Shown here: piece by piece, positions 24,426 to 37,160 of the stretch
Numbering within the stretch: the stretch's first letter is position 1
Layout of the letters: every line of letters begins with the position of its first letter
DNA from: Piliocolobus tephrosceles
Lineage: Eukaryota; Chordata; Mammalia; Primates; Cercopithecidae
Length of the DNA: 64,000 nucleotides
Reading direction: 5' to 3'
Assembly: GCF_002776525.5 (NCBI RefSeq)
Contig: NC_045441.1
Location: forward strand, 87,299,101-87,363,100
Position numbers and translations under genes: made by a program
The notes under the pieces: model-generated
What the model saw: only the letters and a program-made list of their open reading frames with translations
What the model was told of the DNA's origin: nothing
Databases searched by the model: none

Positions 24426-25710
24426 AATGCAATTTTAAAAGAGCACTAAGTCCACTATTTTTGCTAGCAATGATGAATAGCCAAAGGAACAACCAAAACA
24501 AAAATAACAAACAACACTGGAAGAAACTCTCCAGTTTGTGGCCAACTGCGGTGTTCCATCTGGATTATTAAGTTATGGCTTCATGATTCTGGGTTTACGA
24601 CTAACCATTGTCCATTGGTCCATGCATTGCCCATTTTAATCTATTTGCTAATTTACATTAATCTCTTGTTCTTAATTATGTATTAAGCGCCTGAAAACGT
24701 ACCCTCAAACACAAATGTTAGAATCTGATAAATAACCTGTTTCTTACCACCAAGTCATCCTTCCCCTCGTCTCCCATTTTGGCTGGCCATTTTTCTAAAT
24801 GCACCCACCTATACACCTGAAATGTAACCATTTTATTTTAGTTGCTTTTAACTTTAATCTAAAGCAAGATCGTGCGGTTTTCAATTTGAGGACATATTCT
24901 TTTTTAACCTATTACTGAGTGGCTAATTTCCATTCATATTGCTTTTCATTGCTGTAGCTCGTTGATATTTGACTGCTGGCTGCTATTTAAAGTTGTGTGA
25001 TAGTAGAACTACAGTGATTCAAACCATTTCTGAATAAATAGCATTTTCTGGTCTTCATTATGCACCTTATCAAGGTTAGCTCATCACTTGGGCCTCCTGC
25101 TGTCCCAACCACCTGCCTATATACATATCTGGATTGTAATCTGTGAGTCTTAAGAGCTTCTCTAAGTAAACAATCTTGCTTCTGTTTAAAATCTCAAAAA
25201 TTTCATTGTATTTGTTTATTTTGAATGCTATTCTCTATTCTTTATTTAGAGACATAAAACCCTAAAATTTCACCACAAAGATAATATCATATAAACATTG
25301 ATGACTTCTAAATCCTTTGTTAATTCCAGGTTTAACAAGTCTCTTTCAGTGTATTCCCTCAGGATATTTTCTTTTTTTCTCACCTATTAAAATATTTTCT
25401 GCTACCATTGGTAAGAAACATAATAAAATTCTGTCCGGAACTCCTGGAGCATATATTATAAGATTTTAGAGCTTGCTTTTCTTGTTCCTTCCTGCTTATA
25501 GCTTAACAGAGAGCATTTCTTTCTGTAAGCTAATGAAGTAACATAGCTGTTTAAACTTTATTTTTCAAAAACTTTCTTACAGAATTCCTACAAAAACTTC
25601 CTGACAGAATTTGAAAGAAAGAAAGAAAAGGCTTGAACACAAGATTGTGAAGCATAATTAAAAGCTATCAACCAATGAGTTTGAAACACTTGAGTTATAT
25701 AATGGTTGAG

Positions 25711-25915
25711 ACCCCCCCAGTTCAGGAGTCAGATGGACTTTGAGTCAGATTGTGGCTCTGCCATAAGTGTTGTGGTCCTCAACATGTTATTTAAAGAGTA
25801 TGTGACTAAGCCTTCTGATCTCAAAATGGGAAGAATAAGTACAGCCATCTCAGAGGGTCATTGTGAAATTTAAATAAGATAATGCTTATAAAACATTTAG
25901 CTAAGTGTCAGATGC
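25711..25915 (+). mobile_element. MIR
   Basis: Sense MIR pattern: caggagtcagatggactttg, gtggctctgccataag, ctcaaaatgggaagaataag, agggtcattgtgaaatttaa. Boundaries are approximate. Confidence 0.75.
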
Positions 25916-26401
25916 ATCTGAGTTCCAAGCATGTTAAATATTGTCAACAAATTCACACTGGTCCTTGGCTTGAAGAAAGAACTTATGCTCTGACAGAGAG
26001 TTGTTTCTAACACTTCATGGCACACGTTTATGATGTACTGCTACTCTGAGTAAACACAGAAAAACATGGTACATACAACCTCTTATTTAGACAAATGCTC
26101 ATGTGAAATTCTGTTGACATCATGATAAAGCTTGTGGACCTCTCAACATAATGTATCTACTGTTACATACATTAAATTAGAAACTAGAAGATTAACAAAA
26201 ATGGATAGTACTAGACACTTTTCTTTTAGAAACTTTCAGAGTGGCTTTGGGAAATATTTAAATCTCAGATTTCCCACATTGACTCTAACAACATGCTTAA
26301 TACCCATTCTTCAATTTCACACATCACTCTCTAATCAGAATTGCAGAGTGTTAGGGTGTTTCAGATATTCAGATTGTAACATACTTTGAAATGTTTTGCA
26401 G

Positions 26402-26464
26402 ATTTATTGGCCTGCTGCAAAGGAACGGGTGGAATTATGTAAATTAGCTGGGAAAGATGCCAAC
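26402..26464 (+). CDS. SEMA3D: SEMA3D internal coding exon, 21 codons
   Basis: A 63-bp exon starting and ending in phase 0. It encodes IYWPAAKERVELC followed by KLAGKDAN. This is the class 3 'I-WPA--ER-ECK-AGKD' segment after blade-1 strand D. Its single Cys aligns with the first Cys of the conserved pair (SEMA3A C-K-W-A-G-K-D-x-x-x-E-C). The partner is at the start of the next exon, so this disulphide spans an exon junction. The acceptor is ttttgcag with a weak, A-interrupted pyrimidine tract (ctttgaaatgttttgcag). The donor AAC|gtaagt is close to the U1 consensus from +1 to +6. As a multiple of 3, skipping would be in frame but would remove a disulphide Cys. It is flanked by about 16.4 kb and 8.4 kb introns. 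Confidence 0.95.
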
Positions 26465-28692
26465 GTAAGTATGAAACTTTAACAATTATCTTTGTAAAAC
26501 TTCTATTGATATGAGAGTAAATATTTATATTGGGCTTTATTGAATTAATGGTATTAGTGTATTATTTTTCAGACTAAACTAACATATTCCATGTGAATAT
26601 TACTATGGAATAAAATATCTCTATCTTACCAAAAGCCATGATATTATTTATAAAATTTAAGAAATCTAGAAACATTCTAATGTATTAATTCTAAATATTA
26701 TTTTTGTCACAAAAAAAGATTAGAAACATATTAAAATATTCAAAAATAAACAATCCAAAAGATTGTAGTTGTAGGAATATGTATTTTTCATGTATGCACA
26801 TGTATTTTGTAAGTGTACATAAAACCATCAGTTATTTTAGCATCACACAGAATTGATATGTAATTTCAATTGAGTTGAAATTAAAATATCTATAAGAATT
26901 CCTTCATGTAGTGACATGATGGAAAGAACAATAAGAATTAGTTAATAACGAATGACAGCATTCTGGCATAAGAACTAGTACTTACATAAGAACTAGTAAT
27001 ATGTAATAAAATTTACATATTAGTAATAATGATTACATAAAATAACTCATAAAAGACAACTAGAGGGTACTAACAGAAGCTTTTAGTTTAAGCTGCCTTG
27101 AAGAGCAGAGAAAACCCTTAGACAAGCATGACTTTTCGTCTCCGGGATGGTCTTATCTACCTTGATTTCTGCACTGTCCAAGCTGTCCTGCATGCTCCCT
27201 TTAATCGTGTTGCCTGATTTATCTCCAGCATTGAGGGCCATGACTCTGACTGGCTCCTCTCCTCATCCGAGTGCTCTGATTCAGGCCAGATATTCTGTCT
27301 TCTGCCCTGACTTCTTGCATTATGGTAATGGGGAGAATTGCTCTTTTTTTTGGCAAAATAAATCACCCTCAAGTTGTAACCCAAGATGACAACAGGTCAT
27401 AACCTGGGGCAGAAACATGGACCTCTTGAGGCTTCTTTTGCACCATCCTTTAATCGTACCTCTAACCACAATAATTCAGGGGTATTAAGCTCAGTAATAC
27501 CATCATATTTAATAATAACAAATAGTGTTTGTTATATGAAAGGATGAATAAAGAATCCTCTGTCAACGTGATATAAATAAAACAATATGACACATAATGC
27601 CTAATGATGTGAGGAGAAGCTCAGACAGCTAATAATTTCAGACAACAGGTTAGTTCACTCATTTCTTACTCATTTATTCAAAAAAATATTTTTAGAGATC
27701 CTAAATATGTATATGAAATTCATATCATATCTGTCCTCATGCAGCTTTCAATCTAATGGGGGATACAGATATTGCTCAATGATGACTTCTACATAGTAAC
27801 TACAAAGCAAAATAATTGAAATGAAACAAAACAAACTTGTGGTGACCCCTGATTTTATATTCAGTTATTAACAGAATTTAATGTCATCCTTTCAGGCATA
27901 TTTATATTAGCAGAAATATATCAGGGAGTGTTAACATAAAATGCAAAGGGAAACAGTTTTTACGTTTCGGCCACTAGAGATGAAAGAGATTAAACTATTC
28001 TGTAATGTATTCTTCTTCCTCCCATGGCTTTGGTATCTTCATCCAGTTCAATATTCCAACACCAAACAAGTACCCAGGTCTGCAAAAGCACCAATACTTT
28101 ACTGAACACTCATAGAGAAAAAAATGCTTTGGTTATAAGAGTTTTTCAAATTATTTCATTTAATGGACAGTATAAGCATGGCATAACCACCATGAACATT
28201 TTTATATTTCTGTTTCACCAGTATTGAGTATACAATAAGGAGGCAAGAAGGAAAAGGATGTTTTCAATGGACTCCAATAAACTGGTTTTCCCATGGCGTA
28301 GATCAGGGATAAACAGTCAAGGTCAAACAGTCAGTGAAGGTTTAAATTCTGACAGTGCTCTCACTTGGGTATGTTCACTAATTCCAGTTACATAGTAACT
28401 TAATTGCCTCTCTTATTAAGTTAAAGCAAACGGAGATAAACTTTTCTGGAGGTGATATCCTTGACCATGTAGGATTCTGTATATAGAACATACTATTCCA
28501 ATTTGGTCATAATTGTGAGCTAGCAACCACCTCTAACCTTTAAGTACATTTGCTGCTAAACCAGGATTAAAGATATGGGGAGCTTTTTGCTTTTTGCTAA
28601 AGTCTGTAGTTTGCTGTTGAATCATGTAGTGATAATTTTTAATTTTTGCCTCATTTACTTGTTCCTTTAAAATAATGTTTCATTTTAGAGCT

Positions 28693-28940
28693 ACTAATAA
28701 TAGCTAACACTTTTGTAGCAGTTACCATGTTCAAGGAACTGTTTTCAATGCTTTATATTTATAACCTCATTTAATCCTTACGACAACACTATATGCTAGA
28801 TTTTATTATTATTTTCTATTTTCTGGATGAGAAAACTAAAGCCAAAAATCTTAAATGGCTTGCCCAATATCATGCATCTGGTAAATGGTAAAGCCAGGGA
28901 TTGAATCCAAAAGTCTTGCCCCAAGGTCTGTGCTCTTACA
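28693..28940 (-). mobile_element. MIR
   Basis: Antisense MIR: atagctaacacttttgtagc, caaggaactgttttcaatgc, cctcatttaatccttacgac, ggatgagaaaactaaagcc, aagccagggattgaatcc. It is nearly full length. Confidence 0.85.
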
Positions 28941-29611
28941 TAACTTTATAAAATATACATATAAGATCCAAAAACTATATCCTTCAAATTATTTCTCTCC
29001 GTAATATCACCAGAACATAGATCCTCATTTTTAACAGCATTACATATATTTTGGCCGACAGAAAACTGAGACAGCTCTGTGGTTTTATTGACATCTTTTA
29101 TTATGTTTGGCATTACCCTCTCTCCTCCGTTCTCTCTAGTAATTTTTACCTACTTCCCAAGAGTGTGTTTAGGATTAACAAGTGTTTGGAAAGACTGTCC
29201 CTTTACACAAGGGTACTATATAACTGCAAAACAGTGAATTATTTACCCTAATGAAAGTTAGCTAATTGGGGTGGGGATAGTAGAAGATGAGGAAACAAAA
29301 GGGAACTATTCCACTTAGTTGAACATAGTGCCCAGTTTAATCCAAAGAAGGGTAGAGGTGACAGGAAGATATTTGGTAGTATTTTGCTTCTATTTAGTGG
29401 AAAGTTATTCAAAAGAAAGTAACTAAAGAAATGTCTTTAGTCCTGACTATATAATTGTGGGTTCAACAGCTTACTCCAAGCAAAAGAAACCACAGGGTGA
29501 GGGTAGCCTTGGCTCTGTTTGTCAGTTTAACCACAGAAGGGCACAGCCTGTCCACACAGACATTACAGAGTTAAAATGTCTTCCGGAACTTCAGTTCTTT
29601 AATTATATCCA

Positions 29612-29762
29612 CCCTCCTTCCCTCTCTGCCTCCTTCCCTCTCTGCCTCCTTCCCTCTCTCCCTTCTTTCCTTCCCTTTCCTCCCTCCCTCCCTCCCTTCT
29701 TTCCTTCCTTCCTTCCGTCCTTCCTTCCTCTCCCTTTCTTTTTTTCTTCCTTTCTTTCTCTC
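29612..29762 (+). repeat. CT-rich tract with 16-bp tandem unit
   Basis: It starts with three copies of ctccttccctctctgc (29614-29629, 29630-29645 exact; 29646-29661 with one change), then CCTT-rich sequence. Pyrimidine on the gene's sense strand. Confidence 0.95.
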
Positions 29763-29839
29763 AAGAAAGTCTAAAACTAAAATAGAACGTTCATTGTAGA
29801 AAGTTTGCAAATTATATACAAGCAAAAAAAGAAAAACAA

Positions 29840-30310
29840 GTCATTTATAAATACCTCCCCCATGAACACTGACCAGAGATAACTGGTGACATTTTGATGT
29901 TTTTCTATCTTATCTATTTACTATTTTTCAGTATGATATCATTGTATATATAATTACTTAAAACACTTATTTTTTTTACTTCACAGACTGCCATGAGCAT
30001 TTTCCCATGTCATTAAATTCCTTTTTATAACACTACTTTTAATAGTTACACTGCATTTCTTTATGTATTATTTCATCAATCCCCTATTGTTAGAAGTTTG
30101 GTACATATCCAGTTTTACTCTTGAAAATGACACTGTACATGAAAAATTTTTATGTAAATATTATGAACATCTTTGATTATTGAGTAGACTTTTATTAGTT
30201 AAGAACAAAAAAATTTTTATAAACATGTTGCCAAATTGCCCTCCAGAAAGTTTATGCCTCATATGCTCTAACCAGCATTATGTGATCAACGGAGGGTGTA
30301 TTTACCTATT
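29840..30310. mobile_element. Probable ancient LINE remnant
   Basis: gccatgagcattttcccatg, gttgccaaattgccctccag and accagcattatgtgatc resemble an old, widely dispersed LINE-type repeat (the 'gccaaattgccctcca ... ccagcagtgtatgag' pattern). Family and strand are uncertain. Confidence 0.45.
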
Positions 30311-30563
30311 ATACCATTGTTAATGTTGGATACAACATACAATTAATGCTTAATACAAATGCATATGAATGAATAAAATATGTATATTCTTTGCCAATAA
30401 AAAGAACATTATTTTTGCTGTTTTAGCTTGAATTGTTTTCATTACTCTAAACATCTTATATAGTTGTAAAATAAAATTTTTAAATAGCATATCCCTGTGG
30501 CCTGTATTTTTTAAAATTTTCCTGTTTGCCTTTTTTGTGCTGATTATTTACAGATTTATAAAA

Positions 30564-30600
30564 CATATATATATATATACACACACACACACGTATATGT
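30564..30600 (+). repeat. (TA)n(CA)n microsatellite
   Basis: Alternating purine-pyrimidine: about 8 TA units followed by about 8 CA units, then gtatatgt. Confidence 0.95.
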
Positions 30601-30895
30601 AGACATATATAATAACATAAATATGTATAGAGTGTACATAAAGTATAATGCCTTGTGTTCCAAGCATGAAAAACATATTCTTTTCATTTTATCAGTTACC
30701 TTATTTGATGTATAGACTTTATTTAAAGTCATTTCTATCTTTTTCTTTAAAATGTTTTCTTTTGCATTTTTACTGTAACTGATTATTGCTCTGTAGAAAT
30801 CTTCAGTGTTAGATCTCCCATTTTTAAGTATAAATGTGATATATGAGTTTTTCTATTTTTATTTTGAAGTGTTAACCATCTATTAAATAGCTTTT

Positions 30896-31215
30896 TTGTT
30901 GTTGTCGTTTGTTTGTTTGTTTTAGACAGAGTCTCGCTCTGCCACCCAGGCTGGAGTACAGTGGCTCAATCTCAGCTCACTGCAACCTCTGTTGCCCTGG
31001 TTCAAGTGAGTCTCCTGCCTCAGCCTCCTGAGTAGCTGAGATTACAGGCACCTGCCACCACTCCCAGCTATTTTTTTTTTCTTTGTATTTTTGTATTTTT
31101 AGTAGAGAAAATTCACCATCTTAGCCAGACTGATCTTGAACTTCTGACCTTGTGATCCACCCACCTCGGCCTCCCAAAGTGTTGGAATTACAGGCGTGAG
31201 CCACCGCTCCCGGCC
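30896..31215 (-). mobile_element. AluS-like Alu, antisense
   Basis: ttgtttgtttgttttagacag, ctctgccacccaggctggag through ttacaggcgtgagccaccgc to cccggcc. The central A-rich linker is expanded on the complementary strand (about 31070-31102). No clean target duplication was seen. Confidence 0.93.
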
Positions 31216-33116
31216 CTATTTTAAAGATTTTAAGACCTAAACTGATATCTCTGCATCCTGGATCCTGTCTGAGAACTTCTAGACAAGCCTAACATGTAGC
31301 ACAGAGACAGATATAGGTGAAAAGTCAAAAAATGTTTGATAACAATATTCTGCAACACACATTAAAAATAAAACCAGATAAGATTCCTAAATCATTAGTA
31401 TCTTCTAATATTTAACATAAATAAATTAAAATTAGCTATTGTAAGTCAATTATCATAATAGATATAAAGCTGTTTTGGATTTTATTGGACACTTCGTACG
31501 TCTTGAGAATTACAAGTAGTTCTATTTTTCTATTATCTTTCCAGGTATCTGGGGAGAAATTAAAATTCTAAGTGTTAATGCACAGACTAATATGTTTTTT
31601 GCTTTTTTTCTCTGCAAGTATGAATTCATCTTTATACTTGTCTATTTAGTTATTTATATATGTATGAATATGTCTGAGAGATAAAATATTGAAACATCTA
31701 ATATTACTTAAGATAATTAAAAAGTTGATGTTTGCTTTGGTTCTTTCTCTCTTCTCCCCCTCTTCCCTTTTTCTTTCTCTCCCAGTGGGGGTAGGGTAGG
31801 GCCTATGGAAAGTCATGTGGGTAGGAGGAATAAAGGAAGGAAGGAGAAATTCAATACTTTTCCTAAGTTGAATATATTATTCCCTGGGTTGTTTGGTCAC
31901 ATTCAGTGATTGACATTGTGGGCAATAGCTGACAAATTAGCTTTCAGGGAAAGTTACAAAGGCTGCTTCTCAAAGTTGTCTTTCTTCATGCCTCACAGAA
32001 TTACACTACCATTGATAGCCTTGCCGGTCACTAAGTGAATTAAATCAAGTTAATTATTGATCATGCTATTTAAACAAATCTTTGAAACTTTGTGTATAAG
32101 AATAAAACAATACAGGATTTCTGAGACTTAAAAAAGTGAAGTTATGAATTGAAAAGGAAGTCATTGTAAAGTTTTTTTTTGCAACAAGGATTGTTTGGCT
32201 TAAATGTTAACCTCAGCCAAAATTTAAAGTGGGAGACCTTATCTTTCACGATCTCTGTTCACAGGTTTCTTTTGCTCAAGCAGCCAAGGCTTTTCTATGC
32301 CTCTAGGCTGCTGAGTGAACCATCCTCTCTCAACTTCCCTACAGAAAACTTTGAGCACAACTGACATTTTTGTAAACTGTGTCAGATAATTCAAGATTCA
32401 CCCATACTTTTTTTATTATTATTATTCCATGTCAGCCCAATCAGACAGAAGGAGGAATTTCATAAATTAATCTGAGGTATGCCTTGTCAAGTCAGGAAAT
32501 TGGCATATTAGGCTACTTTCTAGGACTAGCACCATTTTAATAAAGTACTCCTAGAAAAGTGAAAGGAAATGAAATACTTCAGATGTGATTCAGAATTTTT
32601 TTTTAACTAATCACCAAAATTATATCCCCACTGTGTATAAAATGTTACCCTGGATCATATTTGTCTTTTTAAACAGTGCTGCGTCACTGGTGGCTTCTAA
32701 TCTGTTTGACTCCATAATTTAAAATCTGGAGAGGGAGTTATATTTCTTTATCCAAATATTTATTTCAGAATCTTGCAAAATTACTTTCTAAATTCTAACT
32801 GAGCTTTTGAAAAAATGATGAACTAATTGGTGGTGAGTCAGTCCTCCCTCACTCCAGCCATATGATTGTACTGTTCCCTGCCCTGTATGCTCTCCCCGAT
32901 GCACTAACATCTTTGTGCAGGAAAAACAAAGGAATACAAGTCTTTTCAAAAAGCGAGCATGAGTGAGCAAATTAAAGGCTGGATTATAAAACTTCCTACT
33001 CTAGCCATGAGGTCATCAATAAAATTTACCTGGTGATCAAGTACATTTTCATACTTTTATCTTATCTTTTCTCATATTACTTTGTCTTCATTGTTTGTTC
33101 AAAACTATTAGTATTG

Positions 33117-33371
33117 ACCTGCCACGCTGGCTCATGCGTCCAGGGGATTGCTTGAGGCCAGGAGTTCCAGACCAGACTATGTAACAAAGCAAGACCCTAT
33201 CTCTACAAAAAAATTACAAGAATTATCCAGGAGTTGGTGACTTGCACCTGTAGTTCCCGCTACTCAAGAGGCTGAGGCTGGAGAATTGCTTGGGCCCAGG
33301 AAGCGGAGGCTGCAGTGAGCCGAGATCGCACCACTGTACTCCAGCAGCCTAAACAAACAAACAACAAACAA
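33117..33371 (+). mobile_element. Old Alu (AluJ-like) with internal deletion
   Basis: ctgccacgctggctcatgcg jumps to tccaggggattgcttgaggc, so part of the left arm is missing. It then reads to agatcgcaccactgtactcc and an A/CAAA-rich tail that leads directly into a TG/TA repeat. Confidence 0.88.
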
Positions 33372-33413
33372 ATATATGTATGTGTGTATGTGTGTGTGTG
33401 TGTATATATATAT
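33372..33413 (+). repeat. (TATG/TG/TA)n microsatellite from an Alu tail
   Basis: atatatgtatgtgtgtatg followed by TG and TA units directly after the Alu's CAAA tail, the usual place for a microsatellite to be born. Confidence 0.93.
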
Positions 33414-34400
33414 GCCAGTTGAAACTGTAGCTCAAAATCAGGGTAAGGAATATACAAGTATTAAATTTATATTATTTCACTTAATCTACATAACAGCCGT
33501 AACAATCCTATCAGTAAGTCATTGTCTGCCTTTTTAAAAAATTTTATTTCATTCTAAGAAACACCCTACCAGTTAGGCTATCATCTATTGTTGGGGTTTG
33601 TTTGTTTTTTTTTTTTTAATATATTCCTCCTAGGAACCCCAACAACAACAGTGGACCATTAGGTCCATGCCTGATTGGTGAGTAACCTATGGCCACTTGG
33701 GCAGAAATAAGCTGAACTTTTTCTATGAAATCCAGTGGTTTATAATCAGATTACCAACTTCCTTAATAACCCAACACTTGCCTGTCTCCTGGGTAAAGTC
33801 AATCTAGAATAAAAGTGTACTCCAGCCCAGTGTTTATTTAGGTATCTTTGGATCTAAGAATCATGAAGCCATGGTTAAGAAACTGTATCTAACAATTATG
33901 TAAAGATACAGTATCAGTTGCAGGAGACAGACTGAAAATAATATATAATAACAAGAATAAATACTTTGAAAAAGAGAGAGTCACGATTTACTGCTATCTG
34001 AAGCATATAAAATAATTAAGTTCTAAAGATAATGATGACATAAGGAAATATTTTTAGGCATAAGCTTATGCAAAACAAAAAGAAACGAAAATTTCTTCAA
34101 AAATTTGACTTGGTGTAAAAAAAGTCCATGAGAAAAACAGGGAGTATTGAAGTTAACCAGAAATAATCTGATTCTTCAAGGCTCTGAAACATAGGAAAAT
34201 ACATGGCAAAAAGTGGTAGGGCATCTGGTCAATAAGAATAGAATACATAGGTAGAGATGCATGTTTGTGTTCAGTGTTTTGTTCGGTGTAGCCGAGACAG
34301 ATGACATTGCACACAGTAGTAGCTATATAGTATAAATTATGTGGTAACAACGGATCATGATAGATTTTGTGTTCTATGTATTTCTTGTAGAAAGTAAGGA

Positions 34401-34533
34401 TACCAGGTGTGGTCGTTGGTGCCTGTAGTCCTAGCTACTTGGGAGGTTGAGTAAGGAGGATCTCTTGAGCCTAGGAGTTTGAGGCCAGTCTGGACAACAT
34501 AGAGAGTTCTCATCTCTAAAAAAATAAAAAAGA
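34401..34533 (+). mobile_element. Alu left-monomer-like (FLAM) SINE
   Basis: ggtgcctgtagtcctagctac, ttgagcctaggagtttgagg, ccagtctggacaacat, then an A-rich tail. There is no right monomer. It is diverged, so an old monomeric relative or a fragment. Confidence 0.8.
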
Positions 34534-34873
34534 GAAAATTTTAAATATGGACGTCTAATTCATATTCTGTTTATATCCGTTTTCTAGGCCTCACTGAGTA
34601 CCACTTTAGAGGCTTGCATTCTAATTAACCCTAATTCTGATTAGTTCAATGGTTTTATAACTTCGAAAATCTAAAAAGCTACTTCTTTATGCCATGGTTT
34701 CTATATTTGTCTTGCCTCCTTTGCTACAACAGATGTCTAGAATTTCTCATAAATCTTTTTCATTTGTGCTCTTATTTTTGAAGACTAATCTACTTGGAAA
34801 ACAGGTGGCATAAATGATAATATTTCAAAAACCTGAATTGCGTGTTAATGCTTTTAATTTTTATGCCCAATAG

Positions 34874-35011
<138 letters not shown>

Positions 35012-35099
35012 TGAAAAGCATAATGTATTGTAATACGTTGTTACTTAATTCCTGTGACATAAAAGAGGCAGGTTTGAATATAAAGACTGAAATATATAT

Positions 35100-35236
35100 G
35101 GCCAGGCATGGAGGTGCGTGCCTGTAATCCCAGAACTCCGGAGGATGAAGTCAGAGGGTCCCTTGAGCCAAGGAATTCAAATCCATCCTAAGCAGCATAG
35201 TAAGATCCTGTTTTAAAACAAAACAAAACAAAAAAC
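35100..35236 (+). mobile_element. Alu left-monomer-like (FLAM) SINE
   Basis: ggccaggcatggaggtgcgtg, cctgtaatcccagaactccg, cagcatagtaagatcctg, then aaacaaaacaaaac tail. Monomeric and diverged. It begins 106 nt downstream of the 34874 exon. Confidence 0.8.
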
Positions 35237-35789
35237 GAATAGTTTATGAATAATATAGTAACTCATGTTCTTAGCCATTCCAGGGACTGTCATTTTCACC
35301 ATATACTTGATCTACCTAATAAAAATGTTTTTCTATTAAAAGTGGTTTTTAGCAGGATGATCAAAATTAATAGTGTAAAATGTTAAAAGCATTTGTTTTT
35401 TATGGGCTCCACGTATGTCTTTATTTTCTCTCGACTTTCCTTTTTAACTAGATATATACAGAATGTTGTCATTGGTAAAAATTCATTTTCCATAAGATCT
35501 TGTAGTAGAATTGCATTATATAAATAATTTCATTTTCCCATCTAATAAAGTTGACCTGTTATGTATAATAGTGGACACTAAGTAAAGAATATTTTAATAA
35601 TTTTGCTAAAATTTTATAGTCATTGGCACAATGAATTTATTGTTTCAGCTGGACCAAATTGGCATAATGGAAATAAAGGATGTATTAATTAGGAGCAATG
35701 TATTCCAGATATCAATTAGCACTTTAATAAGTGAGAAACATGCACATTTTTGCAACTAAATTATTTACCAATAATTTAGTTTACTGTCC

Positions 35790-36000
35790 TTGTGTTATGG
35801 ACTTCATGCAATCCACCTTACATGGATTATTGCTTTCGAATTTCACAACACTCTTAATAAAGCCAGTGTTATTATAATTACCAATTTACAGGTTAGTAAA
35901 AATTAAGTCTCAATGGAATAAATAATGTGCTAAATCACCCAACTAATAAATGGTCTTGCAACAAATTGAATCAAGGCAGTGTAACTCTAGAGCAAGCATG
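35790..36000 (-). mobile_element. MIR
   Basis: Antisense MIR features: gaatttcacaacactcttaa, tataattaccaatttacagg, ctaaatcacccaactaataaa, aattgaatcaaggcagtgta. Diverged, with approximate boundaries. Confidence 0.65.
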
Positions 36001-36077
36001 AGCAACTGAGCTTTAGGATAAGTGCTCCCAGTTGTTTCTTGGTGATGTGCAATGTCATCCTCATGTTTATGTAAGTA

Positions 36078-36422
36078 CAGTCATGTGCATCATAACAAAG
36101 TTTCCATCAGCAACAGGCTGCATATAATACAGTAGCCCCATGAGATTATATTACCCTATTTCTACTGTATCTTTTCTATGTTTACATATATTTAGATACA
36201 CAAATGCTTACCATTGTCTTATGGTTGCCTGTAGTATTCAACAGTAACAAGCTGTACATGTTTGTAATCTAGGAGCCATAGGCTATAGCATATAGCCTAG
36301 GTGTGCAGTAGGCTATACTATCTAGGTTTGTGTAAGTGCACTCTGTGGTGTTCACACAACGATGACATTGCATAACGATGTACTTCTCAGAACATACCCT
36401 GTCTTTAAGTGATGCATGACTG
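36078..36422. mobile_element. Complete Tigger/mariner-like MITE
   Basis: A 345-bp non-autonomous DNA transposon. The outer ends cagtcatg and catgactg are inverted, and the similarity extends inward (cagtcatgtgcatcataac against the complement of the 3' end cagtcatgcatcacttaaag). It is flanked by TA on both sides (36076-36077 and 36423-36424), as expected for Tc1/mariner-pogo insertion. The interior has gccataggctatagcatatag and ggtgtgcagtaggctata repeats. I recognise the family but not its exact name. Confidence 0.88.
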
Positions 36423-36878
36423 TACTTTTTGTGAGTAACCACACATATTTGCAGGATAATTGGCTGTGTTTTTGAAAGTAAAGTCTGGGCTTATGGAAAA
36501 GGTTTCTTTACATTGACTTAACTGATTCACACAGAAATCAAACCCACAACTGTAGATGGATAGATTTTGCTTTCTAACCAACTTGTCTAACCAGCCCAGA
36601 CTCAACTGTTTGAAAATAAAGCAACCCTGACAGTTAAATTTCTGAACCACTAAGAGACTAGGAAACTTGAATCCATCATTCTTTGTTAGTGGTGTAATGG
36701 TCTCTTGTCTAGCTCTGATGCAGGGTAATATATAATGTTAGCTCGTAGCATAGGGTATAATTATGTGATATAGCCCCACAGCTTGAATGTGTTTTGAGGC
36801 CTAAGGATAAAGGCCAAACTCACAACCTGCTGAGGGGGGCAAATAGTGTTCCATAGCTTCTTAAAAGTCACAAATGCT

Positions 36879-37160
36879 GGCCGGACACAGTGGCTCACAC
36901 TTTGGGAGGCCGAGGTAGGCAGATCACCAGAGGTGAGGAGTTCGAGACCAGCCTGGCCAACAAGGTGAAACCCCATCTCTACTAATAATACAAATGTAGC
37001 CGAGCGTGGTGGTACGTGCCTGTAATCCCAGCTACTCTAAAGGCTGAGGCAAGAAAATTGTTTGAACTCGGGAGGCAGAGGTTGCAGTGAGCCAAGATTG
37101 CACCACTGCACTCCAGCCTGGGTGACAGAGCAAGTCTCTTGTCTCCAAAAAAACAAAAAA
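36879..37160 (+). mobile_element. AluS-like Alu
   Basis: ggccggacacagtggctcac, a small deletion of the 'gcctgtaatcccag' block, then gaggagttcgagaccagcc through gcactccagcctgggtgac and an A-rich tail. Target duplication aaaagtcacaaatgct (36863-36878) against aaaagtcacaagtgct (37161-37176), one mismatch. Confidence 0.94.

Larger units (their letters stand above)
9971..26401 (+). other. SEMA3D: SEMA3D intron, about 16.4 kb
   Basis: A phase 0 intron, gtcagt to ttgcag. It holds an L1 3' fragment (13555-13701), a U2 snRNA fragment (15968-16032), a CTTT tract with an assembly gap (16742-17091), Alus at 18170, 20190 and 24119, an AC repeat (21622-21658), an L1 3' end (23203-23685) and a MIR (25711-25915). 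9971-13550, 13702-15960, 17092-17880, 18860-20170 and 21660-23200 are AT-rich with no repeat or gene I can name. Two less AT-rich patches are at about 12185-12310 and 13010-13215. Confidence 0.9.
26465..34873 (+). other. SEMA3D: SEMA3D intron, about 8.4 kb
   Basis: A phase 0 intron, gtaagt to caatag. It holds a MIR (28693-28940), a CT-rich tract (29612-29762), an old LINE-like stretch (about 29840-30310), a TA/CA repeat (30564-30600), an antisense Alu (30896-31215), a sense Alu (33117-33371) followed by a TG/TA repeat, and an Alu monomer (34401-34533). 26465-28690, 31216-33115 and 33415-34400 show nothing I can assign. Confidence 0.9.
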
